Shown here in pieces: positions 27,940 through 37,486 of a stretch of 64,000 nucleotides of DNA; positions within the stretch are counted from its first letter, which is position 1; each line of letters opens with the position of its first letter. A program made the position numbers and the translations under genes. The stretch is from positions 930,001 through 994,000 of the forward strand of contig NZ_FUWJ01000001.1 in assembly GCF_900167455.1 (NCBI RefSeq). The letters are read 5' to 3'. The stretch comes from Enhydrobacter aerosaccus. GTDB lineage: Bacteria > Pseudomonadota > Alphaproteobacteria > Reyranellales > Reyranellaceae. The notes below the pieces were generated by a model. The model saw nothing but the letters and a program-made list of their open reading frames with translations. It did not search any database and was not told the DNA's origin.

Positions 27940-29151
27940 ATGACCGACGCATATATCTACGACGCCGTCCGCACGCCGCGTGGCAAGGGCCGCAAGGATG
28001 GCTCCCTGCACGAAGTGACGCCGATTCGGCTGGCGACCACGGTTCTGGAAGCGGTGCGTGACCGCAACAACCTCGACACCAAGCTGGTCGACGACGTGAT
28101 CCTGGGCTGCGTGATGCCGGTGGGAGAGCAGGGCTCCGACATCGCCCGCGTCGCGGCGGTGCGTGCCGGCTTCGACGAGACGGTGCCCGGCGTGCAGGTC
28201 AACCGCTTCTGCGCCTCCGGTCTCGAGGCGACCAACATGGCCGCGGCCAAGGTGATGTCGGGCCAGAGCGAGGCGGCGATCGGCGGCGGTGTCGAGAGCA
28301 TGAGCCGCGTGCCGATGGGCTCCGACGGCGGCGCCTGGCCGGTCGATCCGGCGGTGGCCATTCCGATGTACTTCCTGCCCCAGGGCATTTCGGCCGACGT
28401 GATCGCGACTAAGTACGGCATGAGCCGTGACGATGTCGACGCCTACGCGGTCGAATCGCAGAAGCGCGCCAAGGCCGCTTGGGATGCGGGCTATTTCAAG
28501 AAGTCGATCATCCCGGTCAAGGACCAGAACGGCGTCGAGCTTCTGAACCATGACGAGCTGATGCGTCCGCAGACCACCATGCAGACGTTGGCCGCGCTCG
28601 AGCCGAGCTTCAAGGTCCAGGGCGAGACGATGCCAGGCTTCGATGCCGTAGCGCTGCAGCGCTATCCCGAGATCGAGAAGGTGATCCACGTCCATCATGC
28701 CGGCAACTCGTCGGGCATCGTCGACGGCGCTTCGGCGATCCTGGTGGGCACCAAGGAGTTCGGCCAGAAGAACGGCCTCAAGCCGCGCGCCCGCATCCGC
28801 TCCTTCGCCTCGATCGGCTCGGAACCGGCGATCATGCTGACCGGCCCGGCGCCGTCCTCGGAGCGGGCGCTGAAGCGCGCCGGCATGAACGCCAAGGACA
28901 TCGATCTGTTCGAGCTCAACGAGGCCTTCGCGGCCGTCGTGCTGCGCTACATGCAGATCCTCAAGGTCCCGCACGACAAGATGAACGTGAATGGCGGCGC
29001 CATCGCCATGGGCCATCCGCTGGGCGCCACCGGTGCGATGATCCTGGGCACGCTGCTCGACGAGCTGGAGCGACGCAACCTCTCGACCGGCCTGGCGACG
29101 CTGTGCGTCGGCGCCGGCATGGGCACCGCGACGATCATCGAGCGCGTCTGA
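27940..29151 (+). CDS. Acetyl-CoA C-acyltransferase (thiolase)
   Basis: This 403-residue thiolase cleaves 3-ketoacyl-CoA or condenses acyl-CoAs. The active-site Cys91 ([10 protein letters not shown]), the [15 protein letters not shown]is motif and the C-terminal CVGAGMG Cys motif are all present. The ATG at 27940 has AGGAGA nine bases upstream; the longer open frame covers the repeat element and is not used. With the FadJ-like protein downstream it can form the complete beta-oxidation multienzyme set. Confidence 0.93.
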   Translation: MTDAYIYDAVRTPRGKGRKDGSLHEVTPIRLATTVLEAVRDRNNLDTKLVDDVILGCVMPVGEQGSDIARVAAVRAGFDETVPGVQVNRFCASGLEATNMAAAKVMSGQSEAAIGGGVESMSRVPMGSDGGAWPVDPAVAIPMYFLPQGISADVIATKYGMSRDDVDAYAVESQKRAKAAWDAGYFKKSIIPVKDQNGVELLNHDELMRPQTTMQTLAALEPSFKVQGETMPGFDAVALQRYPEIEKVIHVHHAGNSSGIVDGASAILVGTKEFGQKNGLKPRARIRSFASIGSEPAIMLTGPAPSSERALKRAGMNAKDIDLFELNEAFAAVVLRYMQILKVPHDKMNVNGGAIAMGHPLGATGAMILGTLLDELERRNLSTGLATLCVGAGMGTATIIERV

Positions 29152-29157
29152 TCAGAG

Positions 29158-29227
29158 GAGCGCGCCACTCCAGTGGCGCATCTTCTTCGATCCAACATTT
29201 CATGAGCGCCACTGGAGTGGCGCGCTC
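29158..29227. repeat. Perfect 22-bp inverted repeat between thiolase and fadJ-like genes
   Basis: GAGCGCGCCACTCCAGTGGCGC (29158-29179) and its exact reverse complement (29206-29227) flank a 26-base spacer. Each arm is itself partly palindromic (CCACT-CC-AGTGG). It ends two bases before one possible start of the next gene. Related palindromes lie after that gene. Confidence 0.85.
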
Positions 29228-29244
29228 CAATGAGGGCAGAGGAC

Positions 29245-31491
29245 ATGATCAACTACAACGTCGACAGTGACGGCATCGCCACCATTACCTGGGATATGCC
29301 GGGCCGCACGATGAACGTGCTGAACGAGGCCTCGATGACGGCCTATGCCGAGGCGCTGGAGAAGGCGCTGAAGGACGAGAAGGTGAAGGGCATCATCCTG
29401 ACCTCCGGCAAGGACACCTTCATCGCCGGCGCCGATCTCGACATGCTGCTGAACGTCGATACGTCGGACGCCGCCAAGCTGATGGAGCAGTTCAGCCGGC
29501 TGCAGAAGATGTTCCGGCGCCAGGAGACCGGCGGCAAGCCGATGGTCGCTGCGATCAATGGCACGGCGCTGGGCGGCGGCTTCGAGATCTGCCTCGCCTG
29601 CCATTACCGCATCGCCGCGGCCAACCCGAAGACCAAGATCGGCCAGCCGGAAGTGAAGATCGGCCTGCTGCCGGGCGGCGGCGGCACGCAGCGCATTCCG
29701 CGCCTGATCGGTGTCATGAACGCCGCCCCGATCCTGCTCGAGGGCAAGGACCTGTCCGTGGACACCGCCAAGGGCATGGGTCTGATCCACGAGGTCGTGC
29801 CGGCCGACCAGCTGCTCGCGAAGGCCAAGGAATGGCTCACCGCGCCGGCCAAGGAGCAGGTGGTTCCGGAATATGCCGGCAAGGGAGCCAAGGCGATCGA
29901 CGGCCGTGCCGTGCAGCCGTGGGACCGCAAGGGCTTCAAGGTCCCGGGCTTCCCCGGTGGCCAGGTGTGGGGCCCGGTCGGTGTGCAGACCTTCATCGGC
30001 GGCAACGCCATGATCGCGGGCAAGACCTTCGGCGTCTATCCGGCGCCCAAGGCCATCATGAGCTGCGTCTATGAAGGCCTGCTGCTGCCGTTCGACACGG
30101 CGCTCAAGGTCGAGACGCGCTATTTCGTGTCGCTGCTGCGCGACCCGGTCGCCAAGAGCATGATCCGCACGCTGTTCTTCGGCCTGCAGGAAGCCAACAA
30201 GCTGGCGCGCCGGCCCAAGGGCGTGGCCAAGCAGGAATACAAGAAGATCGGCGTGCTGGGCGCCGGCCTGATGGGCGCCGGTATCGCCACCGTCTCGGTC
30301 CAGGCGGGTCTGGAGATCGTGCTGATTGATCGCGACCAGGCGGCGGCCGACAAGGGCAAGGCGCACATCGCCGACGAACTCGGCAAGGCCGTGAAGCGCG
30401 GCCGTCTCGCCAAGGAGAAGGCCGAGGCGCTGCTCGCCAAGGTCACCGCGACGCCGGACTTCGGCGCACTCAAGGGCTGCGATCTGGTGATCGAGGCGGT
30501 GTTCGAGAATCGCGACGTGAAGGCCGAGGCGACCAAGAAGGCCGAGGCCGTGCTGGCGGCGGATGCGGTCTTCGCCTCCAACACCTCGACCCTGCCAATC
30601 ACCGGCCTCGCCGAGGCCTCGTCGCGGCCGGCCAACTTCATCGGCCTGCACTTCTTCTCGCCCGTGGAGAAGATGCCGCTGGTCGAGATCATCGTCGGCA
30701 AGAAGACCTCGCCGGAGACGCTGGCGCGCGCCATGGACTTCGTCCAGAAGATCCGCAAGACGCCGATCGTGGTGAACGACAGCCGCGGCTTCTTCACTTC
30801 TCGCGTCTGCGGCGCCTTCATCAGCGAGGGCCATCGCCTCCTCAAGGAGGGCGTGCCGGCGCCGATGATCGAGAACTGTGCCCGCATGGCCGGCATGCCG
30901 GTCGGCCCGCTGGCGCTCAACGACGAGGTCGCCATCGACCTGTCGTGGAAGATCATGGACCAGACAAGGCGCGACGCTGAGGCGGCCGGCCAAAAGTACG
31001 AGGGCTCGGGCACCGAGGACATCCTCGAACTGATGGTGAAGAAACTGGAGCGCTTCGGCCGCAAGAACGGCAAGGGCTTCTACGAGTATCCGGCCGATGG
31101 CAAGAAGCGCCTGTGGCCCGATCTCGCCAAGCACTTCCCGGCCGATCCCAAGCTGCTCTACGGCGAGGGCGAGGAGAAGCGCGCCAAGGAGACCGAGATC
31201 AAGAAGCGCCTGCTCTATGTGCAGGCCGTCGACACGGCCCGCTGCCTGGAAGCGAACGTGCTCACCGCGCCGCAGGACGGCGATGTCGGCTCGATCATGG
31301 GACTGGGCTTCGCGCCGCAGACCGGCGGGGCGATCAGCCTGATCGACCAGGTCGGGATCAAGAAGTTCGTCGCCGAGTGCGACGAGTTCGCGAAGAAGTA
31401 CGGCCCGCAGTTCGAGGTGCCGAAGCTGCTGCGCGACATGGCCGCCAAGGGCCAGAGCTTCTACGGCCACCAGACCGCGCAGGCGGCGTAG
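29245..31491 (+). CDS. fadJ: FadJ/FadB-type enoyl-CoA hydratase/3-hydroxyacyl-CoA dehydrogenase
   Basis: This 748-residue bifunctional enzyme carries two steps of beta-oxidation. The N-terminal crotonase domain has the oxyanion segments AGADLDMLL and [11 protein letters not shown] and the catalytic Glu region [17 protein letters not shown]. From about residue 330 the dehydrogenase has [29 protein letters not shown] and two C-terminal domains. The ATG at 29245 follows GAGGA closely; an ATG at 29230 would start inside the edge of the palindrome and add five residues. It partners the thiolase upstream. Confidence 0.92.
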   Translation: MINYNVDSDGIATITWDMPGRTMNVLNEASMTAYAEALEKALKDEKVKGIILTSGKDTFIAGADLDMLLNVDTSDAAKLMEQFSRLQKMFRRQETGGKPMVAAINGTALGGGFEICLACHYRIAAANPKTKIGQPEVKIGLLPGGGGTQRIPRLIGVMNAAPILLEGKDLSVDTAKGMGLIHEVVPADQLLAKAKEWLTAPAKEQVVPEYAGKGAKAIDGRAVQPWDRKGFKVPGFPGGQVWGPVGVQTFIGGNAMIAGKTFGVYPAPKAIMSCVYEGLLLPFDTALKVETRYFVSLLRDPVAKSMIRTLFFGLQEANKLARRPKGVAKQEYKKIGVLGAGLMGAGIATVSVQAGLEIVLIDRDQAAADKGKAHIADELGKAVKRGRLAKEKAEALLAKVTATPDFGALKGCDLVIEAVFENRDVKAEATKKAEAVLAADAVFASNTSTLPITGLAEASSRPANFIGLHFFSPVEKMPLVEIIVGKKTSPETLARAMDFVQKIRKTPIVVNDSRGFFTSRVCGAFISEGHRLLKEGVPAPMIENCARMAGMPVGPLALNDEVAIDLSWKIMDQTRRDAEAAGQKYEGSGTEDILELMVKKLERFGRKNGKGFYEYPADGKKRLWPDLAKHFPADPKLLYGEGEEKRAKETEIKKRLLYVQAVDTARCLEANVLTAPQDGDVGSIMGLGFAPQTGGAISLIDQVGIKKFVAECDEFAKKYGPQFEVPKLLRDMAAKGQSFYGHQTAQAA

Positions 31492-31499
31492 TTGTAGTC

Positions 31500-31527
31500 A
31501 GGACGCGCGATTCCGATCGCGCGTCCT
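31500..31527 (+). terminator. Strong hairpin after the fadJ-like gene
   Basis: AGGACGCGCGA and TCGCGCGTCCT form a perfect 11-bp stem with a six-base loop, starting nine bases after the stop. Only TT follows, so this is either a terminator-like structure or part of the palindromic repeat family just downstream. Confidence 0.55.
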
Positions 31528-31541
31528 TCGTGCCAGCCGAA

Positions 31542-31628
31542 GACGCGCTACTGGAGTGGCGCGCCCCCGGTGCGTGCGTGCATTGCTGCCTGATCATCGC
31601 TGGGGGCGCGCGACCCCAGTCGCGCGTC
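31542..31628. repeat. Imperfect 26-bp inverted repeat related to the one at 29158
   Basis: GACGCGCTACTGGAGTGGCG with CGCCCC (31542-31567) pairs with GGGGCGCGCGACCCCAGTCG with CGCGTC (31603-31628), about 23 of 26 positions. The CTGGAGT core with GCGCG flanks is shared with the inverted repeat before the fadJ-like gene, so the gene is bracketed by the same repeat family. Confidence 0.7.
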
Positions 31629-31636
31629 ATCTCCCA

Positions 31637-31697
31637 TGACTTTCGAAAGAAAGTCACGGGCGTGGCGTGTTCCGAGGGAACACTTGCCTTGCAAGTG
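31637..31697. other. Three consecutive short perfect hairpins before the hydratase gene
   Basis: TGACTTTC-GAAA-GAAAGTCA (31637-31656), GTGTTCC-GAG-GGAACAC (31667-31683) and CACTTGC-CTT-GCAAGTG (31681-31697) lie back to back, with 8-, 7- and 7-bp perfect stems and tight loops, the first a GNRA tetraloop. The last two share three bases. This ends about 50 bases before the hydratase ATG and could be an attenuator, a small RNA or a mobile palindromic cassette. Confidence 0.7.
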
Positions 31698-31744
31698 AGT
31701 CGCGGCAAATATCCCCGGCCGTTTTGAAACCGGAGGGAATTGCC

Positions 31745-32539
31745 ATGAACGCCCAGGACATCGCCGCGCTGGCCGACCGCATCGCCGAGTATCGTCGCGC
31801 CCGGAAGGTCATGGACTTCCTCGCCGACGCCACGGCCACGCTGTCCGAGGAAGACGCCTACAAGGTCCAGTTCGCGGTCCACGATCGCCTCACCGTGGAC
31901 GGCAAGAATCCGCTCGCCGGCTGGAAGGTCGCCTTCAGCGTGCCGGCGCAGTACGAGCCGCTGAAGCTGTCCGGCCCGGCCTTCGCCGGCCTCTACAAGG
32001 ATGGCATCCGCCCGAGCGGGGTGGTGTTCGAGAAGGGCTGGCCGCTCAAGGCCGGCGTCGAATGCGAGATGGTGGCCCGCCTGGCGCGCGACGTGCCGAA
32101 GGCTGCGGGCGACTACACTGCAGAAACGATCGTGCCGTTCGTCTCGAATCTCTATTGCGGCATGGAGGTGGTGGAGAATCGCTACGGCGACGTCTCCAAG
32201 CTGGGCGGTCCCGGCCGCATCGCCGACGACGTGCTCCAGGCCGCGTGCATCGTCGGCACCGAGATCAAGGATTGGCAGAAGCTCGACTTCGCCAACGTCC
32301 AGGGCCACTCCGAGCACGAGGGCAAGGAACTGGCCAAGGGCCCCGGCAGCATGGTCATGGGCGGCGCCATGATCGCGCTCGCCTGGCTGGCCAACCGCCT
32401 GATCGCGCACGGCAAGCATCTCAAGGCCGGTGACATGGTGCTGACCGGCTCCGTCCATCCGCCACAGTTCCTGCCTGGGCCGGGCAAGGCGAAGAGCGAG
32501 TTCGCCGGCCTCGGCGGTGCCGAGATCACGGTCCGCTAG
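31745..32539 (+). CDS. 2-keto-4-pentenoate hydratase-like protein (FAH superfamily)
   Basis: This 264-residue protein resembles MhpD/2-oxopent-4-enoate hydratases and related oxaloacetate decarboxylases: GWKVAFSV, the metal-binding ECEMVARLARDV, GMEVVENRYGDV, GSMVMGGAMIALAWLANRL and a C-terminal GDMVLTGSVHPP. Such enzymes add water to 2-hydroxydienoates in meta-cleavage pathways, but no ring-cleavage dioxygenase is near. The ATG at 31745 follows GGAGGG. It starts a three-gene run with the GST-like and RibD-C genes. Confidence 0.82.
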   Translation: MNAQDIAALADRIAEYRRARKVMDFLADATATLSEEDAYKVQFAVHDRLTVDGKNPLAGWKVAFSVPAQYEPLKLSGPAFAGLYKDGIRPSGVVFEKGWPLKAGVECEMVARLARDVPKAAGDYTAETIVPFVSNLYCGMEVVENRYGDVSKLGGPGRIADDVLQAACIVGTEIKDWQKLDFANVQGHSEHEGKELAKGPGSMVMGGAMIALAWLANRLIAHGKHLKAGDMVLTGSVHPPQFLPGPGKAKSEFAGLGGAEITVR

Positions 32540-32551
32540 GGGGCAGCGGTC

Positions 32552-33319
32552 ATGCTGACCTACATCTCTCCCGCCGAGGCCGTCCACCATCTCGGGCTTC
32601 GGCTCGTGCTGGTGAGAGGCGTGCCGAGTCCGTGGGGACAGGCGGCCAAGGCGATCTTCGAGATCAAGGGCCTCGACTATGTCGCAGCGCCGCTCGAACT
32701 GGCCGGCGCCAATCCGGAGATCGTCGCCTGGTCCGGCCAGAACAGCGCGCCGGTCGCGGCGTGGGCGGACGAGAAGCCGCTCACCCGCTGGGACGATATC
32801 CTGCGCCTGGCCGAGCGTCTTGCACCCGCACCCGCGCTCGTTCCGGCGGATGCGACGCAGCGCGCGTTGATGTGGGGCTTCGCGACGGAGATCTGCGGCG
32901 AGGGCGGGATCGGCTGGAACCGCCGCTTGCAGGGCTTCGCGCGCGCGATCGACAGTGGCAAGGTCCCGCCGATGTCGCAGACGCTGATCGACAAGTACGG
33001 CTTCGATGCCACGGCGGCCAGCCACGCCACCGCACGCATCGCGGCCACGCTCGGCGCCCTCGCGGCACAGCTCGAGGCTCAGCAGGCACGCGGCATTCCC
33101 TACCTCGTCGGCGACGCCCTGAGCGCGCTCGACATCTACTGGACAGCCTTCTCCAACCTGCTGGCGCCGCTATCGCCCGAACAGTGCCCCATGCCCGATG
33201 CCTTCCGCAAAGGGTTCACCGCGCGCGAGCCCGAGATCGTGGCGGCGCTCGACCCGATCCTGCTCGCCCATCGCGACCGCGTTTTCGCCGCGCACTTCCG
33301 CAATCCGATGGAGTTCTGA
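32552..33319 (+). CDS. Glutathione S-transferase-like protein
   Basis: This 255-residue protein has a thioredoxin-like N-terminal part (VLVRGVPSPWGQAAKAIFEIKGLDYVAAPLE) and an all-helical C-terminal part (YLVGDALSALDIYWTAFSNLLAPL) typical of GSTs. The usual catalytic Ser/Tyr/Cys position (SPWGQA) holds a Ser. The N-terminus is about 15 residues longer than classical GSTs. It starts 12 bases after the hydratase gene. Substrate unknown. Confidence 0.72.
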   Translation: MLTYISPAEAVHHLGLRLVLVRGVPSPWGQAAKAIFEIKGLDYVAAPLELAGANPEIVAWSGQNSAPVAAWADEKPLTRWDDILRLAERLAPAPALVPADATQRALMWGFATEICGEGGIGWNRRLQGFARAIDSGKVPPMSQTLIDKYGFDATAASHATARIAATLGALAAQLEAQQARGIPYLVGDALSALDIYWTAFSNLLAPLSPEQCPMPDAFRKGFTAREPEIVAALDPILLAHRDRVFAAHFRNPMEF

Positions 33320-33324
33320 AGCGC

Positions 33325-34038
33325 ATGAGGCCGTACATCCTCTGCCATATGGTTTCGAGCGTGGACGGCCGGATCTGGGGCAGCCGCTGGCGGCCCAAGG
33401 CGAATGTGGTGCCGAACCTGTTCGAGACGCTGCACGACAAGCTGGTCGAGGAACGAGGTGGCGCCTCGTGGCTGTGCGGCCGCGTCACGGCACAGGAATT
33501 CGCGCGCGGCAAGGGCAAGAGCTATCCGCCGACCACGGAGACCTTCCCACGCCAGAACTGGTTCGCCACTAGCGACGCCAAGGCCTGGGGCGTTTTTCTC
33601 GACCCGCACGGCAAGGCGTGCTGGGAGCGGGCCGACATCGGCGGCGATCCGATCCTGGTGATCCTGACCGAGCAGGTGCCCGACTCGCACCTGGCTGGCC
33701 TGCGCCGCGACGGCGTCTCCTACATCTTCGGCGGCAAGACCGAGGTCGATCTCGCCCGCGTGTGCGAGGCGTTGGCTGCAGAACTTGGCATCAGGACCCT
33801 GATGATCGAGGGCGGAGGCGGGGCCAACGGCGCGTTCCTGCGGGCCGGTCTGCTCGACGAGCTGAGCCTCGTCATCACGGCTGCCCTCGACGGCAGCAGC
33901 GGCGCGCCCACCGTGTTCAATTCCGGCGACACCGATCTTGGTCCCGCACCGCTCGCCCGCATGGAACTCACGAGTCACGAGGTGCTGGAGCACGGCGCGC
34001 TGTGGTTGCGCTACCGGCTGGAGGCCGGCAAGGGCTGA
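33325..34038 (+). CDS. RibD C-terminal/dihydrofolate reductase-like family protein
   Basis: This 237-residue reductase-like protein matches the RibD-C family: YILCHMVSSVDGRIWG, a strand-rich middle (DPILVILTEQVPDSHL), and TLMIEGGGGANGAFLRAGLLDELSLVITA. Members reduce flavin precursors or unrelated substrates with NADPH, and stand-alone copies mostly have unknown roles. It starts five bases after the GST-like stop, so the hydratase, GST-like and RibD-C genes form an operon. Confidence 0.82.
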   Translation: MRPYILCHMVSSVDGRIWGSRWRPKANVVPNLFETLHDKLVEERGGASWLCGRVTAQEFARGKGKSYPPTTETFPRQNWFATSDAKAWGVFLDPHGKACWERADIGGDPILVILTEQVPDSHLAGLRRDGVSYIFGGKTEVDLARVCEALAAELGIRTLMIEGGGGANGAFLRAGLLDELSLVITAALDGSSGAPTVFNSGDTDLGPAPLARMELTSHEVLEHGALWLRYRLEAGKG

Positions 34039-34123
34039 CGGCGGGGCAGGGACGCAGCTCTCCAAGCTCTGGAAATTCGGAAGGAGCGGTGATCTTGTAA
34101 CACTGTCCTGAGGGGGGAGTGTT

Positions 34124-35272
34124 GTGACACTGCGGTTCTGTCGTTCGATTCCGGTTCTTCTCGGGGCGGGTATCCTTGGCTTCCTCCTGCCACTGGTTCC
34201 GGTAAAGGCTCAAGATGCAGGGACGGCGCTCGGGAGCGTGACGCGGCTGCCATACAATGGAGGTGCATACGAGCTGCTTTGGACCCCCGACCAGCAGCGC
34301 ATCATCATCGTCGGCGAGAAGCGCTTGGCGTCCTACAAGCTCTCGACGCAATGGGTAGAATGGACGATCCCATCGATCCATATCGGATCGATGGGCGGCC
34401 AGCACGCGGCCTTTATCGACCAGGGCCGCCATCTGCTGACGTCGGCGGTCGACTGGAACTGGCAGACATCCACGAACATGGACGCGGTGTTCTCCGTCAT
34501 CGACGTCGCAACTGGACGCATCGTTCGGACCATTCGAAGCGATATCAACACCAGGGTTCCCCCACCGACGGGCCGGCGCTACTCCGCCGGAGACGCTTTC
34601 GATGTATCGGCCGATGGAAAGATTGCCGTGGCGAGCGCCGGTGATTCGCTCTGGACAGTCGCGTTCGATACGTCGTCCGGCCGGGAGCTCTGGCGGATCG
34701 GGCCGCTGGAACAGCGCATATCAAGGGTGCGCCTCCTGGACCTGCCGAGGAACCGCATCATCGAGACGGGATGGCGTGTTGAAGCGTGGGACATTGCGGC
34801 CAACAGGCGGCTGTCACGGTTCAATCCTTACGGCAAGGACGCTAGCTTTTCCAACGCCATACTCGATCCCACGACCGGCGATATCATCATTGGGGCTATG
34901 GTCGGCAGGATTCCAGGCCAACCGGATGACGAGAAGACAGCCTGGCTTGTTCAAAACGTCGTACAGGCTTGGGATCCGGTCTTGGGAAGACGGATCAGAA
35001 CCTATCCGGGGCCGGGGGCGAACGTCCAAGCTCTGATAGCCTCTCCCGACGGGCGCCTTTTGTTTGCTCTAAAGGGAAGAGATATCGACGTGCAGAAGCC
35101 CTCGTATGTCGATGCCTGGGACCTTCGAACGGGCCAATTGATTGGCGCCGCGAACTTCGGCATGGCGGGGGGCAGCGGCCTCGGGATCAGCCCGGATGGA
35201 CGGCGGCTTGCTGTCTCCTCTTCAGGCTATCTCAACATTATCGATCTCAACCCGAACCTGCGGTCGCGATGA
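34124..35272 (+). CDS. Exported beta-propeller (WD40-like) protein of unknown function
   Basis: This 382-residue protein has a Sec signal peptide (FCRSIPVLLGAGILGFLLPLVPVKA, cut near VKA). Repeated four-strand blades follow, with WD/PQQ-like patterns such as AFDVSADGKIAVAS, LIASPDGRLLFAL, AWDLRTGQLIG and GISPDGRRLAVS. It should form a seven- or eight-bladed propeller in the periplasm and act as a binding scaffold. The start is GTG. Codon use is less GC-biased than in the upstream operon, which may mean a different history. No partner gene is evident. Confidence 0.75.
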   Translation: MTLRFCRSIPVLLGAGILGFLLPLVPVKAQDAGTALGSVTRLPYNGGAYELLWTPDQQRIIIVGEKRLASYKLSTQWVEWTIPSIHIGSMGGQHAAFIDQGRHLLTSAVDWNWQTSTNMDAVFSVIDVATGRIVRTIRSDINTRVPPPTGRRYSAGDAFDVSADGKIAVASAGDSLWTVAFDTSSGRELWRIGPLEQRISRVRLLDLPRNRIIETGWRVEAWDIAANRRLSRFNPYGKDASFSNAILDPTTGDIIIGAMVGRIPGQPDDEKTAWLVQNVVQAWDPVLGRRIRTYPGPGANVQALIASPDGRLLFALKGRDIDVQKPSYVDAWDLRTGQLIGAANFGMAGGSGLGISPDGRRLAVSSSGYLNIIDLNPNLRSR

Positions 35273-35646
35273 CGTGGCTCTATCGCATTACGGGTTAACG
35301 ACCACACTTGTCCTCCGACGGGATGCCGCGCATTCCGGCTCGGTAGCGTCACTCTTCAGTGCGCCCGATACCCAGCAGGAACTGGTGGCGCTTATCGCGC
35401 CGGGCGCCTGCTTGGGCCTGGGCGTCGTGTTGTGCTGAAGCGATGGGCGTGAGTGAGCGCCCCGCGTTGACAGGCCCGCGTTGACAGGGATGGTGACGTT
35501 ATGCGATTAAGAATGAGTCGCAATTAACAAATCAGGCCCAAGCATGATGGTAAGCGATGGCGTCGCGGACAGGAGACGTCAGGCATGGCCGATGTCGCCG
35601 CGGTCCTTGTCACGCTGCATTCTTCAGACTCCGGAGCATCCGTGCC
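35273..35646. other. Intergenic region before the DUF2325 gene
   Basis: This 374-base stretch has no convincing gene. Short open frames continue from the propeller's 3' end but lack coding character. Its right half carries two TTGACA boxes and an AT-rich segment that look like the promoter of the DUF2325 gene. Confidence 0.6.
35467..35527 (+). promoter_or_regulatory. Candidate promoter of the DUF2325 gene
   Basis: TTGACA occurs twice (35467 and 35481), 14 bases apart. Eighteen bases after the second lies GATTAA (35505). The following GAATGAGTCGCAATTAA recalls iron-regulator boxes (GAATGATTCGCA-like), which is suggestive only. Confidence 0.45.
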
Positions 35647-36969
35647 ATGGATGACTTTCGGCTTCCCCTGATGGGCCGCGAGGGAGCGGCGGGGGCCGAG
35701 ATGGCCGAGGCGGAAGCGGCCGCCCGCGCCTTGCTCGGTCCCCCAGGCACGGACGATGACGCCGCCTCCGGGCGCTACCGGATCTGGGAGCTCGAGGCGG
35801 GCACGCATTGCTCGGTCATCGGCACCTGTCTCAGCTTCGAGGATCTGCATCGGCTGATCCGCAAGACCGACGCCACGATCGCGCCCGATGCCGACGATCA
35901 CGACATCCACGGCTACTTCATCACCAACGCCACGCGCCGCTCGGTCGTGTCGAAGCTGATCCACAAGACACTCGATCGCAAGTATGCGGCGCAAATCGCC
36001 CGTCTGCGCGGCTGTACTCCCGATGCGATGGCGGCGACGTGGCGCCAGGCGATGGCGAGCGGCGATGTGGCCGGGATGTACTGGGCACTGATGACGTCCA
36101 AGGCGGCGCCGCGGCCGCTGCGCATCCGCGCCTACAACGAAGTGCACATGCTGTCCCATCTGATGGGCAAGTCGAGCCGCGACGATATCAAGCGCACACG
36201 GCAGCTCGAAGCGGCGAACGCGGAGCTGAGCCAGAAGCTGGAGCGCATGCGGGCACGCGCCGAAGCGACCATCCAGGAGCGCGACGGTCGTATCCGAGAC
36301 CTCGAGGCGCGCCTCGCCGCCGCCACGGCAGCAGCCATGGCTGTCGCGACGCCGCGCGGCGAGCCGGGCCCTGGCCATCGGCGCGAGAAGCAGATCGATC
36401 GCCTTCGGGCACGCTTCGCGACCCTGGAGCGACGCCTCACGGCGGAGCGGGCGCGGGCCCGCAGCGCCGAGCGCGAACTCGCAGGACTGACGGTTGGCAG
36501 GAAGCTTGGACAAGACGTGGAGTCGACGGCGAGACCGGCCGCAGTCCCGATGGAAGAACCATCCCGGGCGGCGGTCTCTGACGCGGAGACGCTGGCCGGG
36601 CAGGCGCTGCTCTATGTCGGCGGCTATCGCGAGGTGACGCCACGCCTGCGCGCGCATGTCGAGGAGAAGGGCGGCACCTTCCTCTATCACGACGGCGGCA
36701 TCGAAATGCAGAACACGCGGCTGTGCGGGCTGGTCTCGCGCGCCGACGCTGTGGTTTGCCCGGTGAGTTGCGTCAGCCACGACGCCTGCCTGCACCTCAA
36801 GCGTCTGTGCAAGCGTCATGGCAAGCGGCTGGTCCTGTTGCGCAGCGCCGGCCTGTCCGGCTTCGCGTCGGCCATTGCCGGGATCGCCGGCGGCGCGTCA
36901 GTCGGCACGGCCGCAGGCGCCGCGAATGCGTTCCTGACCATCGGAGGAGGAGTAGGCAATGCAGACTGA
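35647..36969 (+). CDS. DUF2325 domain protein with a central coiled coil
   Basis: This 440-residue protein has an N-terminal helical domain (RYRIWELEAGTHCSVIGTCLSFEDLHRLIRK ...), a long coiled coil from about residue 180 to 285 (IKRTRQLEAANAELSQKLERM), and a C-terminal DUF2325 domain (ALLYVGGYREVTPRLRAHVEEKGGTFLYHDGG) with Cys-containing VVCPVSCVSHDACLHLKRLCK. DUF2325 has no settled function; the clustered Cys residues could bind a metal. The last 11 bases overlap the next gene, so the two are translationally linked. Confidence 0.82.
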   Translation: MDDFRLPLMGREGAAGAEMAEAEAAARALLGPPGTDDDAASGRYRIWELEAGTHCSVIGTCLSFEDLHRLIRKTDATIAPDADDHDIHGYFITNATRRSVVSKLIHKTLDRKYAAQIARLRGCTPDAMAATWRQAMASGDVAGMYWALMTSKAAPRPLRIRAYNEVHMLSHLMGKSSRDDIKRTRQLEAANAELSQKLERMRARAEATIQERDGRIRDLEARLAAATAAAMAVATPRGEPGPGHRREKQIDRLRARFATLERRLTAERARARSAERELAGLTVGRKLGQDVESTARPAAVPMEEPSRAAVSDAETLAGQALLYVGGYREVTPRLRAHVEEKGGTFLYHDGGIEMQNTRLCGLVSRADAVVCPVSCVSHDACLHLKRLCKRHGKRLVLLRSAGLSGFASAIAGIAGGASVGTAAGAANAFLTIGGGVGNAD

Positions 36970-37486
36970 CCGCGTGGCGACCTTGCCCGACGATGCCGTG
37001 AGCGTCGGTGTCCTGATCGTGACGGCCACCGCGCCGCTTGCCCTCGAAGAGGTGGTCCGGGCGTTGAGCCACATCGGAGCGCCCTCCTGGCGGCCGCTCG
37101 GCGATGTGGTGGTGGGCGCGGTGCAGCGCCTGCGCGAAGTCGGATTGCTGGCCGCGACGGCGGTGGCGCCATGGAGTGGCGAGCGTCTTGCGCCCACCGA
37201 CTGGGGGCGGGCGGTGTTGCCCGACCTGCTCTATGCGCTACCACTGTCGGATGCCGCACCCGATCCCGGCTACAAGCTGAAGGTGGTCGGGCTCGACGTG
37301 CTCGATGCCCTGGCCCGCGAGCGCCAGCTCCAGGCGCTGCTCGCCCACTGGCGCGGGTTGGCGGTGCAGTGGCAGGAGGCCGAGGTGCGTTGCCCCTGCC
37401 GCCAGCCTTCGGTCCGCGGCTGGATGCGCCACAACATCGATCTCGCCCACTCCGAGATCGCCTGGCTGACCGCGGCCAGGAGCTGA
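36959..37486 (+). CDS. PadR-like winged-helix protein partnered with the DUF2325 gene
   Basis: This 175-residue protein has an N-terminal half that reads as a winged helix of the PadR style (EEVVRALSHIGAPSWRP ... VGAVQRLREVGLLAATAV ... LAPTDWGRAVLPDLLYALP). The C-terminal half is helical and contains CPCRQPSVRGWMRHN. It may be a regulator or an adaptor to the DUF2325 protein. Its ATG lies inside the DUF2325 reading frame (11-base overlap). No other protein family is recognised. Confidence 0.65.
   Translation: MQTDRVATLPDDAVSVGVLIVTATAPLALEEVVRALSHIGAPSWRPLGDVVVGAVQRLREVGLLAATAVAPWSGERLAPTDWGRAVLPDLLYALPLSDAAPDPGYKLKVVGLDVLDALARERQLQALLAHWRGLAVQWQEAEVRCPCRQPSVRGWMRHNIDLAHSEIAWLTAARS

Noticed and set aside
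29200..31470. A 756-codon open frame on the minus strand opposite the FadJ-like gene
   Set aside because: It mirrors a well-conserved enzyme in the opposite strand and matches no family; GC-rich third positions suppress stops.
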